From NCBI GenBank assembly GCA_965226645.1, contig CBDDDL010000004.1, positions 186,001 through 250,000 on the forward strand: 64,000 nt of DNA, in the 5' to 3' direction. The position numbers were made by a program, and so were the translations under genes. How positions within the stretch are numbered: position 1 is the stretch's first letter; each line of letters opens with the position of its first letter. The stretch is from Poriferisodalis sp965226645 (lineage in GTDB: Bacteria; Actinomycetota; Acidimicrobiia; Acidimicrobiales; Poriferisodalaceae). The notes beneath the pieces were generated by a model. That model was given only the letters and a program-made list of their open reading frames with translations. It did not search any database and had not been told where the DNA came from. Below, one piece after another: positions 17,363 to 26,734 of the stretch.

Positions 17363-18613
17363 ATGTCGCAGACAGAGCCAACGCACGCGTTCTTCGACGT
17401 GCGGTCAAAGATGGCGTCGAGCCTGCCCCCTCCCGCGCCCGGGTGGAGGCCGATACCGCGCTACAGCTTCGTCGGCGGAAACAACGACTCGCCGAGCGTG
17501 CCAGTAGGCGGACTGGCCGAAGCGGCCGTCAACGCCATCAACAGGCACGGACCGGCGCTCGCCACCTACAACCTCGGCGGCAACCCGCAGGGCTACGAGG
17601 CGCTGCGAGAGTTCATTGCGGCGAATCTGGCGGTCGAGGCTGCACTTCCCATCAGCGCCGACGACGTGCTGGTGGTCTCCGGTTCGCTGCAGGCACTGGA
17701 CCTGGTGATTGCAGCTTTTGTCGAACCGGGCGACATCGTGATCGCCGAAGAAGCCACCTACGGCGGAATCATCTCGAAGCTCACCCGGGCCGGAGCGCTC
17801 TGCGAGCCGGCCCAGCTCGACGATGACGGGATCGTGCCCGAAGCGCTCGATCGGCTGCTCGGTGAGCTCGCCTCGCAAGGCCGCCTTCCCAAGCTCATCT
17901 ACACGATCCCGACCGTGCAGAACCCGACCGGTTCGGTCATGCCGACTCAACGACGGCACCAGTTGCTGGAGGTTGCCCGGCGGTGGGACGTCGTGATCTT
18001 CGAAGACGACTGCTACGCCGATCTGCAGTGGGAGGGAGAACGCCCGCCGGCCATCGCTGCGCTGGCGCGCGACGGCGGCGATGTCGGCCGAGTCGTGTAC
18101 TGCGGGTCGTTCTCGAAATCCATCGCGCCGGCACTGCGCGTGGGCTTCGTCGCCGCAGAAGTGCCGGTGATGCGTCAACTCGTGGCGCTCAAGGACGATG
18201 CCGGCACTGGGGCCGTCGTACAGCTGATTCTGGCGGAGTACTCAGAGGCGCACTTCGTCGACCACGTGCGTGAGCTGCGGGTCACGCTTCGCGAGAAGTG
18301 CCGTGTGATACGCCACGCCTTGGCCACGCATTTCGGTGCCTTGTCTGCGGTTGCGATCAAGCTCGGCGGGCCGGTCCAGGTGACCGATCCCAAGGGCGGC
18401 ATCTTCGTTTGGCTGACGTTCCCGACCGGCACTGACACCGCCCGTTACCTGGCGCCTGCCGCTGAGCGAGGCATCCAATTCAACGAGGGTGCGGCCTGGT
18501 CAGTCGATCCGCAGTGGGGGGCGCGAAGAATGCGCCTGTGCTTCGGCAGCCTGTCTCATGACGACATCCGCGACGGCGTTGCCGCCCTGGCCGAGGTGAT
18601 TGCCGCCATCTAG
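17363..18613 (+). CDS. PLP-dependent aminotransferase, class I/II (2-aminoadipate/MocR-like type)
   Basis: 416 residues from ATG 17363, preceded by a weak CAGG site. The fold-type I motifs are YNLGGNPQGYEALREFIA (69-86), NPTG (187-190), EDDCY (214-218) and the Schiff-base lysine K252 in GSFSKSIAPALRVGF. This pattern matches the LysN/aminotransferase domain without the GntR DNA-binding domain of MocR regulators. It should transaminate an amino acid; the substrate is not known. Confidence 0.88.
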   Translation: MSQTEPTHAFFDVRSKMASSLPPPAPGWRPIPRYSFVGGNNDSPSVPVGGLAEAAVNAINRHGPALATYNLGGNPQGYEALREFIAANLAVEAALPISADDVLVVSGSLQALDLVIAAFVEPGDIVIAEEATYGGIISKLTRAGALCEPAQLDDDGIVPEALDRLLGELASQGRLPKLIYTIPTVQNPTGSVMPTQRRHQLLEVARRWDVVIFEDDCYADLQWEGERPPAIAALARDGGDVGRVVYCGSFSKSIAPALRVGFVAAEVPVMRQLVALKDDAGTGAVVQLILAEYSEAHFVDHVRELRVTLREKCRVIRHALATHFGALSAVAIKLGGPVQVTDPKGGIFVWLTFPTGTDTARYLAPAAERGIQFNEGAAWSVDPQWGARRMRLCFGSLSHDDIRDGVAALAEVIAAI

Positions 18614-18639
18614 ACAGCCCAGTGCTGCTGGCGCCGCTC

Positions 18640-18691
18640 AGCTGCGCTGCGATGTTGCAGCCGCTAGCTGCGCTGTGTTGTTGCGGCCGCT
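18640..18691. repeat. Two tandem copies of a 26-nt unit
   Basis: Copies at 18640-18665 and 18666-18691 differ at 3 of 26 positions. They lie between convergent genes, and the second runs into the stop codon of the D-aminoacylase-like gene. Each copy can pair GCTGC with GCAGC or a near match. Confidence 0.5.
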
Positions 18692-18702
18692 AACCGCGGC
18701 CG
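18684..18702. terminator. GC-rich hairpin CGGCCGC-TAACC-GCGGCCG
   Basis: Seven-base perfect stem with a 5-nt loop, placed at the meeting point of the aminotransferase (+) and amidohydrolase (-) genes. Possible terminator; no T-run follows. Confidence 0.4.
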
Positions 18703-20438
18703 TGGCGCAGGAGCTTGCCGGGGGTGGCTCCGGTGCACTCGCCGTCTTGGAAGGTCTCGACGCCATTCACCAGGATGTGCCGGTAACCGTGCGCACGCTG
18801 GACGCGCCGCCACTCGCCGCCGGGCAGGTCGTAGACCGCCTCGCCGATCCACTCGGGATCGATGGCCAGCTCGTCCATGTCGTACACGAGCACGTCGGCC
18901 GGAGCGCCTTCCTTGAGCACACCACGGTCCTTGAAACCGGCCGCATGGGCTGCCAGCGCCGACATCCGGTAGTGCGCTTCCTCGACGGTCACGCGCTTCT
19001 CGTCCCGGACGATCCAGGCCAGGAAATCGGTCGTCCACGCACCGCCGGAGAAGAACTTGGTGTGCGCCCCGCCGTCGGACACGCCAGGGATCGTGTACGG
19101 CGAGTCGGTATAAACGGCGGACATGTGGTCCACGTTGAAATCGGGACCCTGGCCCAGGAACTCAGTCCGGAGATCGGTCTCGAGCGAGAGGTCCAGCATC
19201 ACGTCGATGTAGTGCTTGCCTTCCGTCTCGGCAATCTCGCCGAGCGACCTGCCCACGTACTTCTGCAGGTCTTCGCGCCGGGTCACGCCCTGTACGACCA
19301 GCTTGCGCGGAGGACCGCCGACGGCGCCTTGCGTGTTGGCGAACAGCGTCGCCGCCTCGTCGGTCTCGGCACGCAGCCGCTCGCGGATGGCCGGATCGGA
19401 CATCTTGCGAATCTTGTCCTCCAGCGAGCCCGTGGTGGCCTCGCGCCACGCCGGACTTGAGTCGTACAGGTTCCATTCGTCGAGCGAGAAGGCGAATCCC
19501 GTGCGGATCGAGGCACCCTGGCCGAAGATGCGCAGCCCGTCGTTGTGCGCTTGCTCGAGCCATTCGAGCCGTTCCTCGTGCACGCGTGGGTTGCGCTGGC
19601 TGACCGGCACCACGTTGTCGATGATCGGCCGGCCGCTCACCTCTGCCAGCCGACGCTTGAAATCGAGATCCTCAGAGTTGTTGACGTCGGAACTCGTGGC
19701 CTGGGTCAGCTGGATGAAGCCCTCGTCGCGCTCGCGCAATACCTCGGCCAGCACGAAGATGTCGCCGTCGATCATGGTGTCGGTGACCATCGGCGTGCCG
19801 TCGAAGTCGGACTGCGTGGAATTGGGGCCCAGTCGCTGGATGGAAAAGCCGCACAGCCCGGCGTCCATGCCCTCGTGCAGCAGGCGCTGCATTTCCTTGC
19901 GCTCGGCGTTGTTGGCCGGCCGCGACTTCGCCGCTTCCAGGCCCATCACGTAGATCATCAGCGACGCGGTCGGCATGTACTGAAGGACGTTCACGCCCTT
20001 GGGTGCCGCGTCCAGCGAGTCCAGGTACTCCGGGATGGTCTCCCAGTCCCACTTCGGCAGCATCCCTTCCTCCATCGCAGCGAGCGGTATCGCCTCGGTG
20101 CGGACCATCGTGAGCATCGACCGCTCGCGGAAATCCGGCTTGCACGGAGCGAAACCGAAACCGCAATTGCCGAGCACCACCGACGTCACCCCGTGCCAGC
20201 TCGAGATCGAGCAGTAGGGATCCCAGCGGATCTGTGCGTCGTAGTGGGTGTGCAAGTCGATGCTGCCCGGGGCCACGATGCAGCCGCCGGCGTCGATGAC
20301 CTCTCTGGACGGCTTGTCCGGGCGGCCGCCGATCTGAGCGATACGGCCGTCGGAGATCCACAGATCCCCCCGGTAGCTCGGCACCCGTGTCCCATCGACG
20401 ATGGTGCCGTCCTTGATGTGAATGTCGTATTCGTCCAC
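18690..20438 (-). CDS. Amidohydrolase, N-acyl-D-amino-acid deacylase (D-aminoacylase) family
   Basis: 582 residues starting at GTG 20438 after AAGGGGAAACA. It begins with the small beta domain of amidohydrolases (DIHIKDGTIVDGTRVP), then the metal motif HTH at 63-65 in SIDLHTHYDAQ, and the GNCGFGFAPCKP segment typical of the D-aminoacylase branch. A C-terminal VLVYDMDELAID composite-domain strand is also present. It may hydrolyse an N-acyl bond or a related cyclic amide. It is transcribed with the SDR and epoxide-hydrolase-like genes upstream, with a 177-nt gap. Confidence 0.85.
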   Translation of the reverse strand: MDEYDIHIKDGTIVDGTRVPSYRGDLWISDGRIAQIGGRPDKPSREVIDAGGCIVAPGSIDLHTHYDAQIRWDPYCSISSWHGVTSVVLGNCGFGFAPCKPDFRERSMLTMVRTEAIPLAAMEEGMLPKWDWETIPEYLDSLDAAPKGVNVLQYMPTASLMIYVMGLEAAKSRPANNAERKEMQRLLHEGMDAGLCGFSIQRLGPNSTQSDFDGTPMVTDTMIDGDIFVLAEVLRERDEGFIQLTQATSSDVNNSEDLDFKRRLAEVSGRPIIDNVVPVSQRNPRVHEERLEWLEQAHNDGLRIFGQGASIRTGFAFSLDEWNLYDSSPAWREATTGSLEDKIRKMSDPAIRERLRAETDEAATLFANTQGAVGGPPRKLVVQGVTRREDLQKYVGRSLGEIAETEGKHYIDVMLDLSLETDLRTEFLGQGPDFNVDHMSAVYTDSPYTIPGVSDGGAHTKFFSGGAWTTDFLAWIVRDEKRVTVEEAHYRMSALAAHAAGFKDRGVLKEGAPADVLVYDMDELAIDPEWIGEAVYDLPGGEWRRVQRAHGYRHILVNGVETFQDGECTGATPGKLLRHGRG

Positions 20439-20615
20439 TGTTTCCCCTTGGCAGTGATCGGCGCGCAACGAGACCGCTTACGCCGTGAAGTTCCAGCGAG
20501 TGTCGGCGCACGCCCCGTGCGCCACATGTCGTCGCTGATTGGAATGTTAGGCGCGCTCGATCGCGCGGTGCTGAGCCGCTGCAGCGCCAATACCGGTGTG
20601 TTGTCGCCGTCGGAC

Positions 20616-21395
20616 TCAGAAGATGCTGAATCCGCCGTCAATCTTGATGACGTCGCCGGTGTGCCAGCGAGCGGCATCGCTCATGAGGTACACGGCGATC
20701 GCACCGAAGTCGTCGGGCGTGCCCCAACGCCGCATCGGGATGCGGGGCATGACGGCGGTGACGAACTTGTCCCAGTTGAAGGCGCGCTCGGTCATGGCCG
20801 TTTCGACCCAGCCCGGGATGATGGCGTTCGCGTTGATCTTGTAGCGAGCCATCTCCACTGACAGCCCCATCATCATCGCCAGCATCGCGCCCTTGGTGGC
20901 CGCATAGGCCTGACCCCGCGCCGCCCCCTGGATGGCGGTGCCGCTGGAGGTCAGCACCAGCGATCCGCCCTCGCCCTGGGCGATCATCTGACGGGTGGCC
21001 GCACGCAGCGTGTAGAAGACGCCGTGCAGGTTCACGTCGATGACGCTGAACCAGTCCTCGTTCGAGTGCTCGTGGAAGCCCTTCTGGTTCTGCGTGCCGA
21101 TACCGGCGTTCGGAAAGCATCCGTCGACGCGGCCGTAGCGCTCGATGACCGCCGCCATGGATTCTTCGACCTGCTGCTCGTCAGAGACATCACAGCGCAG
21201 CGCGCTGGCGGACGGGTTGATCTGGCGCAACTCAGCCTCCGCCGCAGCGTTCTTGTCGGGATTGGTGCCCCAGATGCTGACGTCGGCACCGGCCGCGGCG
21301 ACGGCGCGGGCGTAGCCCAGCCCGATGCCGCTGTTGCCGCCGGTGATGACCGCGACTTTGCCGGTCAGGTCGAAGCCGTCGTAGTTATTGACCAC
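20616..21395 (-). CDS. Short-chain dehydrogenase/reductase
   Basis: 259 residues from a GTG. Cofactor motif TGGNSGIG is at 18-25, the NNAG position reads PNAG, and the catalytic S150/S151, Y164 and K168 are present. The C-terminus HTGDVIKIDGGFSIF is standard. It starts 7 nt after the epoxide-hydrolase-like gene, so the two probably act together, for example oxidising a diol or alcohol made by that enzyme. Confidence 0.88.
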   Translation of the reverse strand: MVNNYDGFDLTGKVAVITGGNSGIGLGYARAVAAAGADVSIWGTNPDKNAAAEAELRQINPSASALRCDVSDEQQVEESMAAVIERYGRVDGCFPNAGIGTQNQKGFHEHSNEDWFSVIDVNLHGVFYTLRAATRQMIAQGEGGSLVLTSSGTAIQGAARGQAYAATKGAMLAMMMGLSVEMARYKINANAIIPGWVETAMTERAFNWDKFVTAVMPRIPMRRWGTPDDFGAIAVYLMSDAARWHTGDVIKIDGGFSIF

Positions 21396-21402
21396 GGCCG
21401 GT

Positions 21403-21795
21403 TCAGCCGCCCTTGATCTGGCGCATGAAGGTGCCCTGGTCGAAGTAGTCGCGCCAGAACGTGATGAGGCCGTCGTTCACCTCGAAGATGCCCATCACGG
21501 GCAGCTCGATCTGGCGGCCCGAGCCGGTGTGGAACCGGTCGACCCGCTCGTTCATGACCGTGTTGCCGGTGACAGTCTGGCGCAGGACTTCGAACTCGAC
21601 GGGGCCATCGCCGCCCAGCATCGGAGTGAGGAAGTCGCGCATCTCATCGCGGGTGTTCATGTCGCCGATCGGGACGTTGTCGTAGTAGCAATCTTCCGCA
21701 ACGTGGCTCATCGCGGCATCGAGATCCTTGCGACAAATGTCGGCGATGAAGTGATCCACCACTTCGACCGGCGAATTGCCTTGGCTTTGTGACAT
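21403..21795 (-). CDS. Limonene-1,2-epoxide hydrolase-like protein
   Basis: 130 residues from ATG 21795, with AGAGGGGGAACCC upstream; an open frame extending further upstream overlaps the promoter region and is not used. It is an NTF2-like fold in which the residues of the Rhodococcus limonene-epoxide hydrolase site all have counterparts: Y38 and N40 (YYDN), R84 and D86 (ERVDR), and D116 (FWRDYFD). This makes an epoxide hydrolase likely rather than a generic SnoaL protein. The substrate could be a terpene or another epoxide. Confidence 0.8.
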   Translation of the reverse strand: MSQSQGNSPVEVVDHFIADICRKDLDAAMSHVAEDCYYDNVPIGDMNTRDEMRDFLTPMLGGDGPVEFEVLRQTVTGNTVMNERVDRFHTGSGRQIELPVMGIFEVNDGLITFWRDYFDQGTFMRQIKGG

Positions 21796-21930
21796 GGGTT
21801 CCCCCTCTGGGTGCACGGCGGCATCCAACTGGACACGCCGACGTGAGTGTTCGAACGACAGTGGTGTACCACGCCCGAAGCTCAGCCGCAGCCGGAAGTC
21901 ACGGCTGCAAGGCCAGCAGACGGCGAGGAC

Positions 21931-21936
21931 TAGTGT
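21931..21936 (+). promoter_or_regulatory. -10 hexamer TAGTGT upstream of the CoA-transferase cluster
   Basis: TAGTGT lies 24 nt before the GTG at 21961. GAGGAGG at 21949-21955 is the ribosome-binding site, so this cluster has a leader, unlike many genes in the window. Confidence 0.45.
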
Positions 21937-21960
21937 CCCGCCCATACAGAGGAGGCACAG

Positions 21961-23373
21961 GTGGCGGACGAGCAGGGCAGCGAGACCGGCAGGGGCGCAG
22001 AAGCGCGACCGCTGGCAGGTGTTCGGGTATTCGAGATCAGCATCGCGGTCGCTGCGCCGTGCTGCGGCAAGGTCTTGGCGCATCACGGCGCCGAGGTCTT
22101 CAAGGTGGAGGCCCGCAGCTACCCGGATGTGGCCCGAGCTTTCGGCTCGGCGTGGGCCCGTGACCCCGAGCTCGCCGATGTGTTCTGCGACACAGGCCCG
22201 TACGTGCCGGAGATGTCGGCCGGCAAGCGGTCGGTGGGTTTCGAGCTGAAGCTGCCCGGAGGACTCGAAGCAGCACGGCGCTTGCTGGCCACCTGCGATG
22301 TCTTCCTCACCAACTTCGCTGCTCCGGGCATCGCCGAACTCGGGCTTGACTACGAGTCGGTGACCCAGGTGCAGCCGGACATCATCTACGCGGGCATGAC
22401 CGGCTTCGGAGTGGACCCCGAGATGCCGTACTACCCGTTTCGCGCCTTCGGACCGAACCAGGCGCCGCTGGTGGGGTGGGACGCGCTCACCGGCTTTCCT
22501 CACGAGGAACCTGCGGGCATCCCCTCGATCGCTCCACCTGACTACATGGGCGGGCTGCACACGGCCGTGGCGATCCTGAGCGCCCTAGTTGAGCGCGATC
22601 AGACCGGCCAGGGCCGCTTCATCGACATCAGCCAACTGGAGACCACGGTGTCGTTCCTGGGGCCGTACCTGGTGGGGCAGGGCATGGGTGTGCCCGAGCC
22701 CTTCCGCAACGGCAACCGGGTGTCGTGGGCTGCACCGGCCGGCATTTACCCCTGCGCCGGTGACGACCGATGGGTGGCCGTCGAAGTGCAGAGCGACGAG
22801 GCATGGCAGTCGCTTGTCGCGCTGGCTGAATGGTCGGGCATCGATGGACACGACGGCAGCGGGCAAGCAGCCCTGTCCACCTATCCGCACGAGACGCTGG
22901 CCGAACGCATCGCCAACCATGACGCCATCGATGCGGAGCTGTCTGCCTGGACCTCCCGCCGAAGCGCTCAGCAGGCCGCTGCTGAGCTGCAGACCTTGGG
23001 CGTCGCGGCCTATGAGGTGCTGGATCACCGTGGCGTGCTGGCCGACCCGCAGGTTCACGACCGCCGCCCCTACTCGGTGGCGCCATGCGCGCGGCTGGGA
23101 CGGGATCTGTTCGTGCGCAATCCGCTGCGCATGAGCCGGACACCGCCGTATGTCACACGGGCAGGTCCGAACATGGGGGGCGACACGGTCGACGTGCTGG
23201 CCGAGATCGGATATTCCGGCAGCGAAGTGGAGCAGATGGTCGCCGACGGAGCGGTGTTCTCCGATTCGCGACCTGAACTGGTTCTCGAGCGCCCCTTCGA
23301 CCGGTGGTACGAGTCGGTGGGGATCGCAGAGTTCTACGACGCAGAGGGCCGTGTCACAGGCGGCAGGCAATGA
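21961..23373 (+). CDS. Family III CoA-transferase (CaiB/BaiF type)
   Basis: 470 residues from GTG with a strong GAGGAGG site. Family motifs are LAGVRVFEISIAVAAPCCGK, SAGKRSVGFELK and GQGRFIDISQLE. D194 in PPDYMGGLH sits at the position of the catalytic aspartate that forms the acyl-anhydride in formyl-CoA transferase. It would move CoA between carboxylic acids. The next gene, also a CoA-transferase, overlaps it (ATGA), which suggests a heteromer. Confidence 0.88.
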   Translation: MADEQGSETGRGAEARPLAGVRVFEISIAVAAPCCGKVLAHHGAEVFKVEARSYPDVARAFGSAWARDPELADVFCDTGPYVPEMSAGKRSVGFELKLPGGLEAARRLLATCDVFLTNFAAPGIAELGLDYESVTQVQPDIIYAGMTGFGVDPEMPYYPFRAFGPNQAPLVGWDALTGFPHEEPAGIPSIAPPDYMGGLHTAVAILSALVERDQTGQGRFIDISQLETTVSFLGPYLVGQGMGVPEPFRNGNRVSWAAPAGIYPCAGDDRWVAVEVQSDEAWQSLVALAEWSGIDGHDGSGQAALSTYPHETLAERIANHDAIDAELSAWTSRRSAQQAAAELQTLGVAAYEVLDHRGVLADPQVHDRRPYSVAPCARLGRDLFVRNPLRMSRTPPYVTRAGPNMGGDTVDVLAEIGYSGSEVEQMVADGAVFSDSRPELVLERPFDRWYESVGIAEFYDAEGRVTGGRQ

Positions 23374-24608
23374 GCGCCGCAGAGCAACAACCACATCAAC
23401 GACGCGGCCCGTGGACCGGCGTCCGGGTGCTCGACCTGACGGGCTTGTCAGGCGCCTACGGAACTCGGGTGTGGGCAGCACTGGGCGCGGACGTGATCTG
23501 CGTGGAGCCGCCCGAGGGCAATCCCATCCGCCGGATGCCGCCGCTCGCTCCGGGCCATTCCGGCCCTGAAGCCAGCCTGTGGTGGGCCTATTACGGCGCC
23601 ACCAAGCGCAGCGTGGTGCTCGACCTCTCAAGTGATGATGACATCGCAGCGCTGGTGGAGCTGATCGGTTCCGCCGATGTGGTGCTCGACGACGCACCTC
23701 CCGCCACCCAGGAGACGTATCCCTGGTTGACGGACCGGGCGCAGGGCGCTCTGGGCGTTGCTGGGATGGTCGAGAAGTTCCCGCACCTGACGTGGGTGTC
23801 GATCACGTCCTTCGGCATGACGGGGCCGCGACGCGACTGGCGTTCGTCGAACCTCATCGGCTGGGCATCGTGCGGGTTGGCGTCCACCGTGGGCTTCCCC
23901 CATGGCCCGCCGCTGACACCTGCAGGGGAGATCGGCGTGCTCATGCACGGCGCGTCGCTGCATGCACTGATCGGCTCGATGCTGTCGCTGCGTGCTCGCA
24001 ATCAAGCCGTAGCAGCTGGCGCACCAGCGCTGGGTCAGACCATCGATCTCTCGCTGCAAGAAGTCGGCCTGTGGCTGTCGCCCGAGACCGGCGTCCCCAT
24101 CTACCTGGACGATCAGGTGCCCCGGCCGCGCGCGGGCAATCGCCGTCCGGTCACGAGCCCGATGGGCATGTACCCGGCATCTGACGGCTATGTGGCGATC
24201 ATCGCCATACAGCCGAATCACTGGAACGCAGTGGCGCAGTGGGTTCACGAGCTCACCGGCAACGAGGGCATTCTCGACGAGATCTTCGTGGACATCGTGG
24301 TGCGTCGCGAGGCGCTGGAAGCCGTGGACGCGTGGGTGGAGGAGCTGACGACAAAGTTCACGAAGCAGGAGCTGTTCGTCGAGGGTCAGCGACGGCGCAT
24401 TCCCATTACGCCGGTCAACACCGTCGGCGACTTGCGCCATGACCCGCATCTCGAAGCCGTGGGCTGGTGGCGCACCGAGGAGCACCCGGTGCTCGGCACC
24501 TATACCGTGCCCGGCTCGCCGTTCACCACCGACGGAGACTGGTGGGCCTGGCAGCGTGCCCCGATGCTGGGCGAGCACACCGACGAGGTGCTGGGCGAGC
24601 TGACCTAA
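23370..24608 (+). CDS. Family III CoA-transferase paralog, catalytic Asp not evident
   Basis: 412 residues starting at the overlapping ATG 23370. It has the CaiB/BaiF fold (GVRVLDLTGLSGAYGTRVW near the start, GQTIDLSLQE in the middle, PVNTVGDLRHDPHLEA near the end). In the stretch aligned by eye with the aspartate of its neighbour it reads GEIGVLMHGASLH, without Asp. It may be the non-catalytic partner of the preceding protein, as in two-subunit transferases such as BbsEF. The alignment is by eye and needs confirmation. Confidence 0.85.
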   Translation: MSAAEQQPHQRRGPWTGVRVLDLTGLSGAYGTRVWAALGADVICVEPPEGNPIRRMPPLAPGHSGPEASLWWAYYGATKRSVVLDLSSDDDIAALVELIGSADVVLDDAPPATQETYPWLTDRAQGALGVAGMVEKFPHLTWVSITSFGMTGPRRDWRSSNLIGWASCGLASTVGFPHGPPLTPAGEIGVLMHGASLHALIGSMLSLRARNQAVAAGAPALGQTIDLSLQEVGLWLSPETGVPIYLDDQVPRPRAGNRRPVTSPMGMYPASDGYVAIIAIQPNHWNAVAQWVHELTGNEGILDEIFVDIVVRREALEAVDAWVEELTTKFTKQELFVEGQRRRIPITPVNTVGDLRHDPHLEAVGWWRTEEHPVLGTYTVPGSPFTTDGDWWAWQRAPMLGEHTDEVLGELT

Positions 24609-24652
24609 CCGGTCGCAGGCTTTCCGTCGCAAGCTTTTCTGGGAGGACGCGG

Positions 24653-25405
24653 ATGATCAGGCTGACCCATGACGGTGCAGTGGGAGTGTTGACGCTGTCG
24701 AACCCGCCGCACAACCTGATTGGCAACGAGTTCATCGACCGGTACTGCGCGGCGCAGGAAGACGCCGTTGCCGCCGGCGCCAGGGCGATTCTGGTGCGCA
24801 GCGATCTGCGTCATTTCTGCGCCGGGGCGGATGTGAAGTCCTTGGGTCCCGGCGACGGCACCGCGAGCGATCCCGCTTTCGTGCTCGACCGCCTGGAGTC
24901 AATCCCGGTGCCGACCGTGGCGGCGGTCCACGGCGCAGTGCTAGGTGGGGGCTTCGAGCTGGCGCTGGCGTGCGACATGATCGTCGCCGCCGAATCGGCC
25001 CAAGTGGGCGCCGTGGAGGTCACGCTTGGGCTAGTTCCCCTGCTGGGCGCCATCCAACGGCTGGTCGCCCGGGCGGGCCCTGCCCGGGCGCGCGAGATCA
25101 CGATGCTGGGACGTCGCTACCGGCCTGCAGAGCTGGAGCGTCTTGGCGTTGTGAACCTGGTGGTGAACGACGACGAGCTGGAGGACGCCTCGCTGTCGCT
25201 GGCACGCCAGCTGGCCGCCGGTCCGACGGTCGCGCTGGGCGTCATCAAGCGGATCGTCAACATTGCGGTCAACGACGGCACCCGTGCCGCAGATGAGGCG
25301 CTGAGCGACGAGCTTGCAGCCATGTGGGCCTCGAACGACGTCCGGCGCGGCACGGAAGCGATGTTCACCGGCGGTCCAGGTACCGCGGTGTTCGAAGGCA
25401 ACTGA
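24653..25405 (+). CDS. Enoyl-CoA hydratase/isomerase family protein
   Basis: 250 residues; start ATG 24653 after GGGAGGACGCGG. It is a crotonase: RHFCAGADVKSLG gives the first oxyanion-hole loop and HGAVLGGGFELALACDMIVA the second. The position of the first catalytic Glu of hydratases holds GGGFE, and V-E-V-T-L-G-L follows. It hydrates or isomerises an enoyl-CoA made from the acid activated by the neighbouring CoA-transferases. Same operon, 44 nt after the previous gene. Confidence 0.88.
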   Translation: MIRLTHDGAVGVLTLSNPPHNLIGNEFIDRYCAAQEDAVAAGARAILVRSDLRHFCAGADVKSLGPGDGTASDPAFVLDRLESIPVPTVAAVHGAVLGGGFELALACDMIVAAESAQVGAVEVTLGLVPLLGAIQRLVARAGPARAREITMLGRRYRPAELERLGVVNLVVNDDELEDASLSLARQLAAGPTVALGVIKRIVNIAVNDGTRAADEALSDELAAMWASNDVRRGTEAMFTGGPGTAVFEGN

Positions 25406-25423
25406 GTGACGGGAGGCGACGAG

Positions 25424-26689
25424 GTGACTGACGAATCGCTCAACAAGGCCGGCGCGGCGGCCCCATCCGAAGCTGCTGCTCACGCGGCGCCGCTGGCAGG
25501 CATCACGGTTGCCGATTTCACACGAGTGCTCGCAGGGCCGACGGCAACACGGATTCTCGTCGAGATGGGAGCCTCGGTGACCAAGGTGGAGCCGCCGGCT
25601 GCCGACATTGCCCGAGCCGCATCGCCCTCGGCGGGCCCGACGTCGGGCTACTACCTGCAGCTCAACGGGGGCAAGCGCAACCTCAGCATCGACCTCAACT
25701 ATCCCGAGGGGCGGGAGGCGGTCTTCGAGCTGTGCAGCCGGGCAGACGTGATCGTGGAGAACTACCGGCCGGGCACGATGTCCACCTTCGGCCTGGATTA
25801 TCCCTCGGTGAGCGCCGTCAACCCTCGGGTTGTGTACGTGTCGATGTCGGGCTACGGGCAGGACAATCCGTGGTCGTCGCGGCCTGCGTTCGCTCCAACC
25901 GTTCAGGCTGAGAGCGGTTCCACGGCCACGCATCTGGCGCATTTCGGCGACCTGCTTGTACGTCCAACCACCGACTCGACCAGCCAGGCAGATCTTTATA
26001 CGGGTGTACAGGGTGCCCTCGCGGCCATCACCGGGCTATATCAGCGCGGCGTGACGGGCCGGGGCACGCACGCTGACGTGTCGATGATGGCGACGATGCT
26101 GTCGGTCAACGAGCGGCTGCACATGGAGGCCAACGGTCTCGATCCGCTTGGTGAGCCGACGGCGCTGAGCGCACCCGAATCGCCGATCTTCGAGCTGGCC
26201 GACGGATCGTTGATCACGATCGCTGCGTCGCCAGTCTGGAGTCCTGCATTCGGCCGTTACTGCACGATGATGGGCCGCAATGACCTCAAGGCCGATCCCC
26301 GCTACAAGACGCCGGAGCTGCGTCGTGAGCACTACGACGAGCTGATGGCTGAAGTCGCGGCGTGGATCCGTACCTTCGGCAGCATCGACGAACTCGAGCA
26401 TCAGGTCTCGGGTGCGGGCGGGCTTGCCGTCGGGCGCATCCGGACCTCGGGCGAGGCGCTGGACACAGAGTGGGCCGAAGCGATCCAGCCCTATTACACC
26501 GTCGAGGTCGACGGGCGTGAGCTGCGGCTGATGCGTGGACCGTGGCGCTTCGACGGCCTCTCCACGGCGCCACTGCCCTTGGCTGCGTCCCAAGGAGCCC
26601 ACAACGCCGAGGTCCTGTCTGAGCTCGGTGTCACCGCGGACGAGATCGCCGACCTCGCCGACCGAGGCGTGCTCCGCGCCAGCGACTGA
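25424..26689 (+). CDS. Family III CoA-transferase (CaiB/BaiF type)
   Basis: 421 residues. GTG 25424 is preferred because GGGAGG lies 7 nt upstream; an in-frame GTG directly after the previous stop (25406) lacks a site. Motifs are LAGITVADFTRVLAGPTATR, NGGKRNLSIDLNYPEGR, and D190 in QADLYTGVQG at the catalytic position. It completes a gene set with three CoA-transferases and a crotonase, which points to degradation of one or more unusual carboxylic acids as CoA esters. Confidence 0.87.
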   Translation: MTDESLNKAGAAAPSEAAAHAAPLAGITVADFTRVLAGPTATRILVEMGASVTKVEPPAADIARAASPSAGPTSGYYLQLNGGKRNLSIDLNYPEGREAVFELCSRADVIVENYRPGTMSTFGLDYPSVSAVNPRVVYVSMSGYGQDNPWSSRPAFAPTVQAESGSTATHLAHFGDLLVRPTTDSTSQADLYTGVQGALAAITGLYQRGVTGRGTHADVSMMATMLSVNERLHMEANGLDPLGEPTALSAPESPIFELADGSLITIAASPVWSPAFGRYCTMMGRNDLKADPRYKTPELRREHYDELMAEVAAWIRTFGSIDELEHQVSGAGGLAVGRIRTSGEALDTEWAEAIQPYYTVEVDGRELRLMRGPWRFDGLSTAPLPLAASQGAHNAEVLSELGVTADEIADLADRGVLRASD

Positions 26690-26734
26690 CCCCGCCAAGT
26701 CCGCCCTGCGTCCTCCGGTTCGACTCGTAGCGTG

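Noticed and set aside
21796..22560. Upstream extension of the epoxide-hydrolase-like gene to a 385-residue protein
   Set aside because: The extension covers the promoter and start of the divergent CoA-transferase gene; a strong ribosome site marks the internal ATG at 21795.
26714..26725. GGTTCGACTC resembling a tRNA remnant or attachment site near vapBC
   Set aside because: The flanks do not pair as a T-stem and no repeated copy was found at the other side of vapBC.
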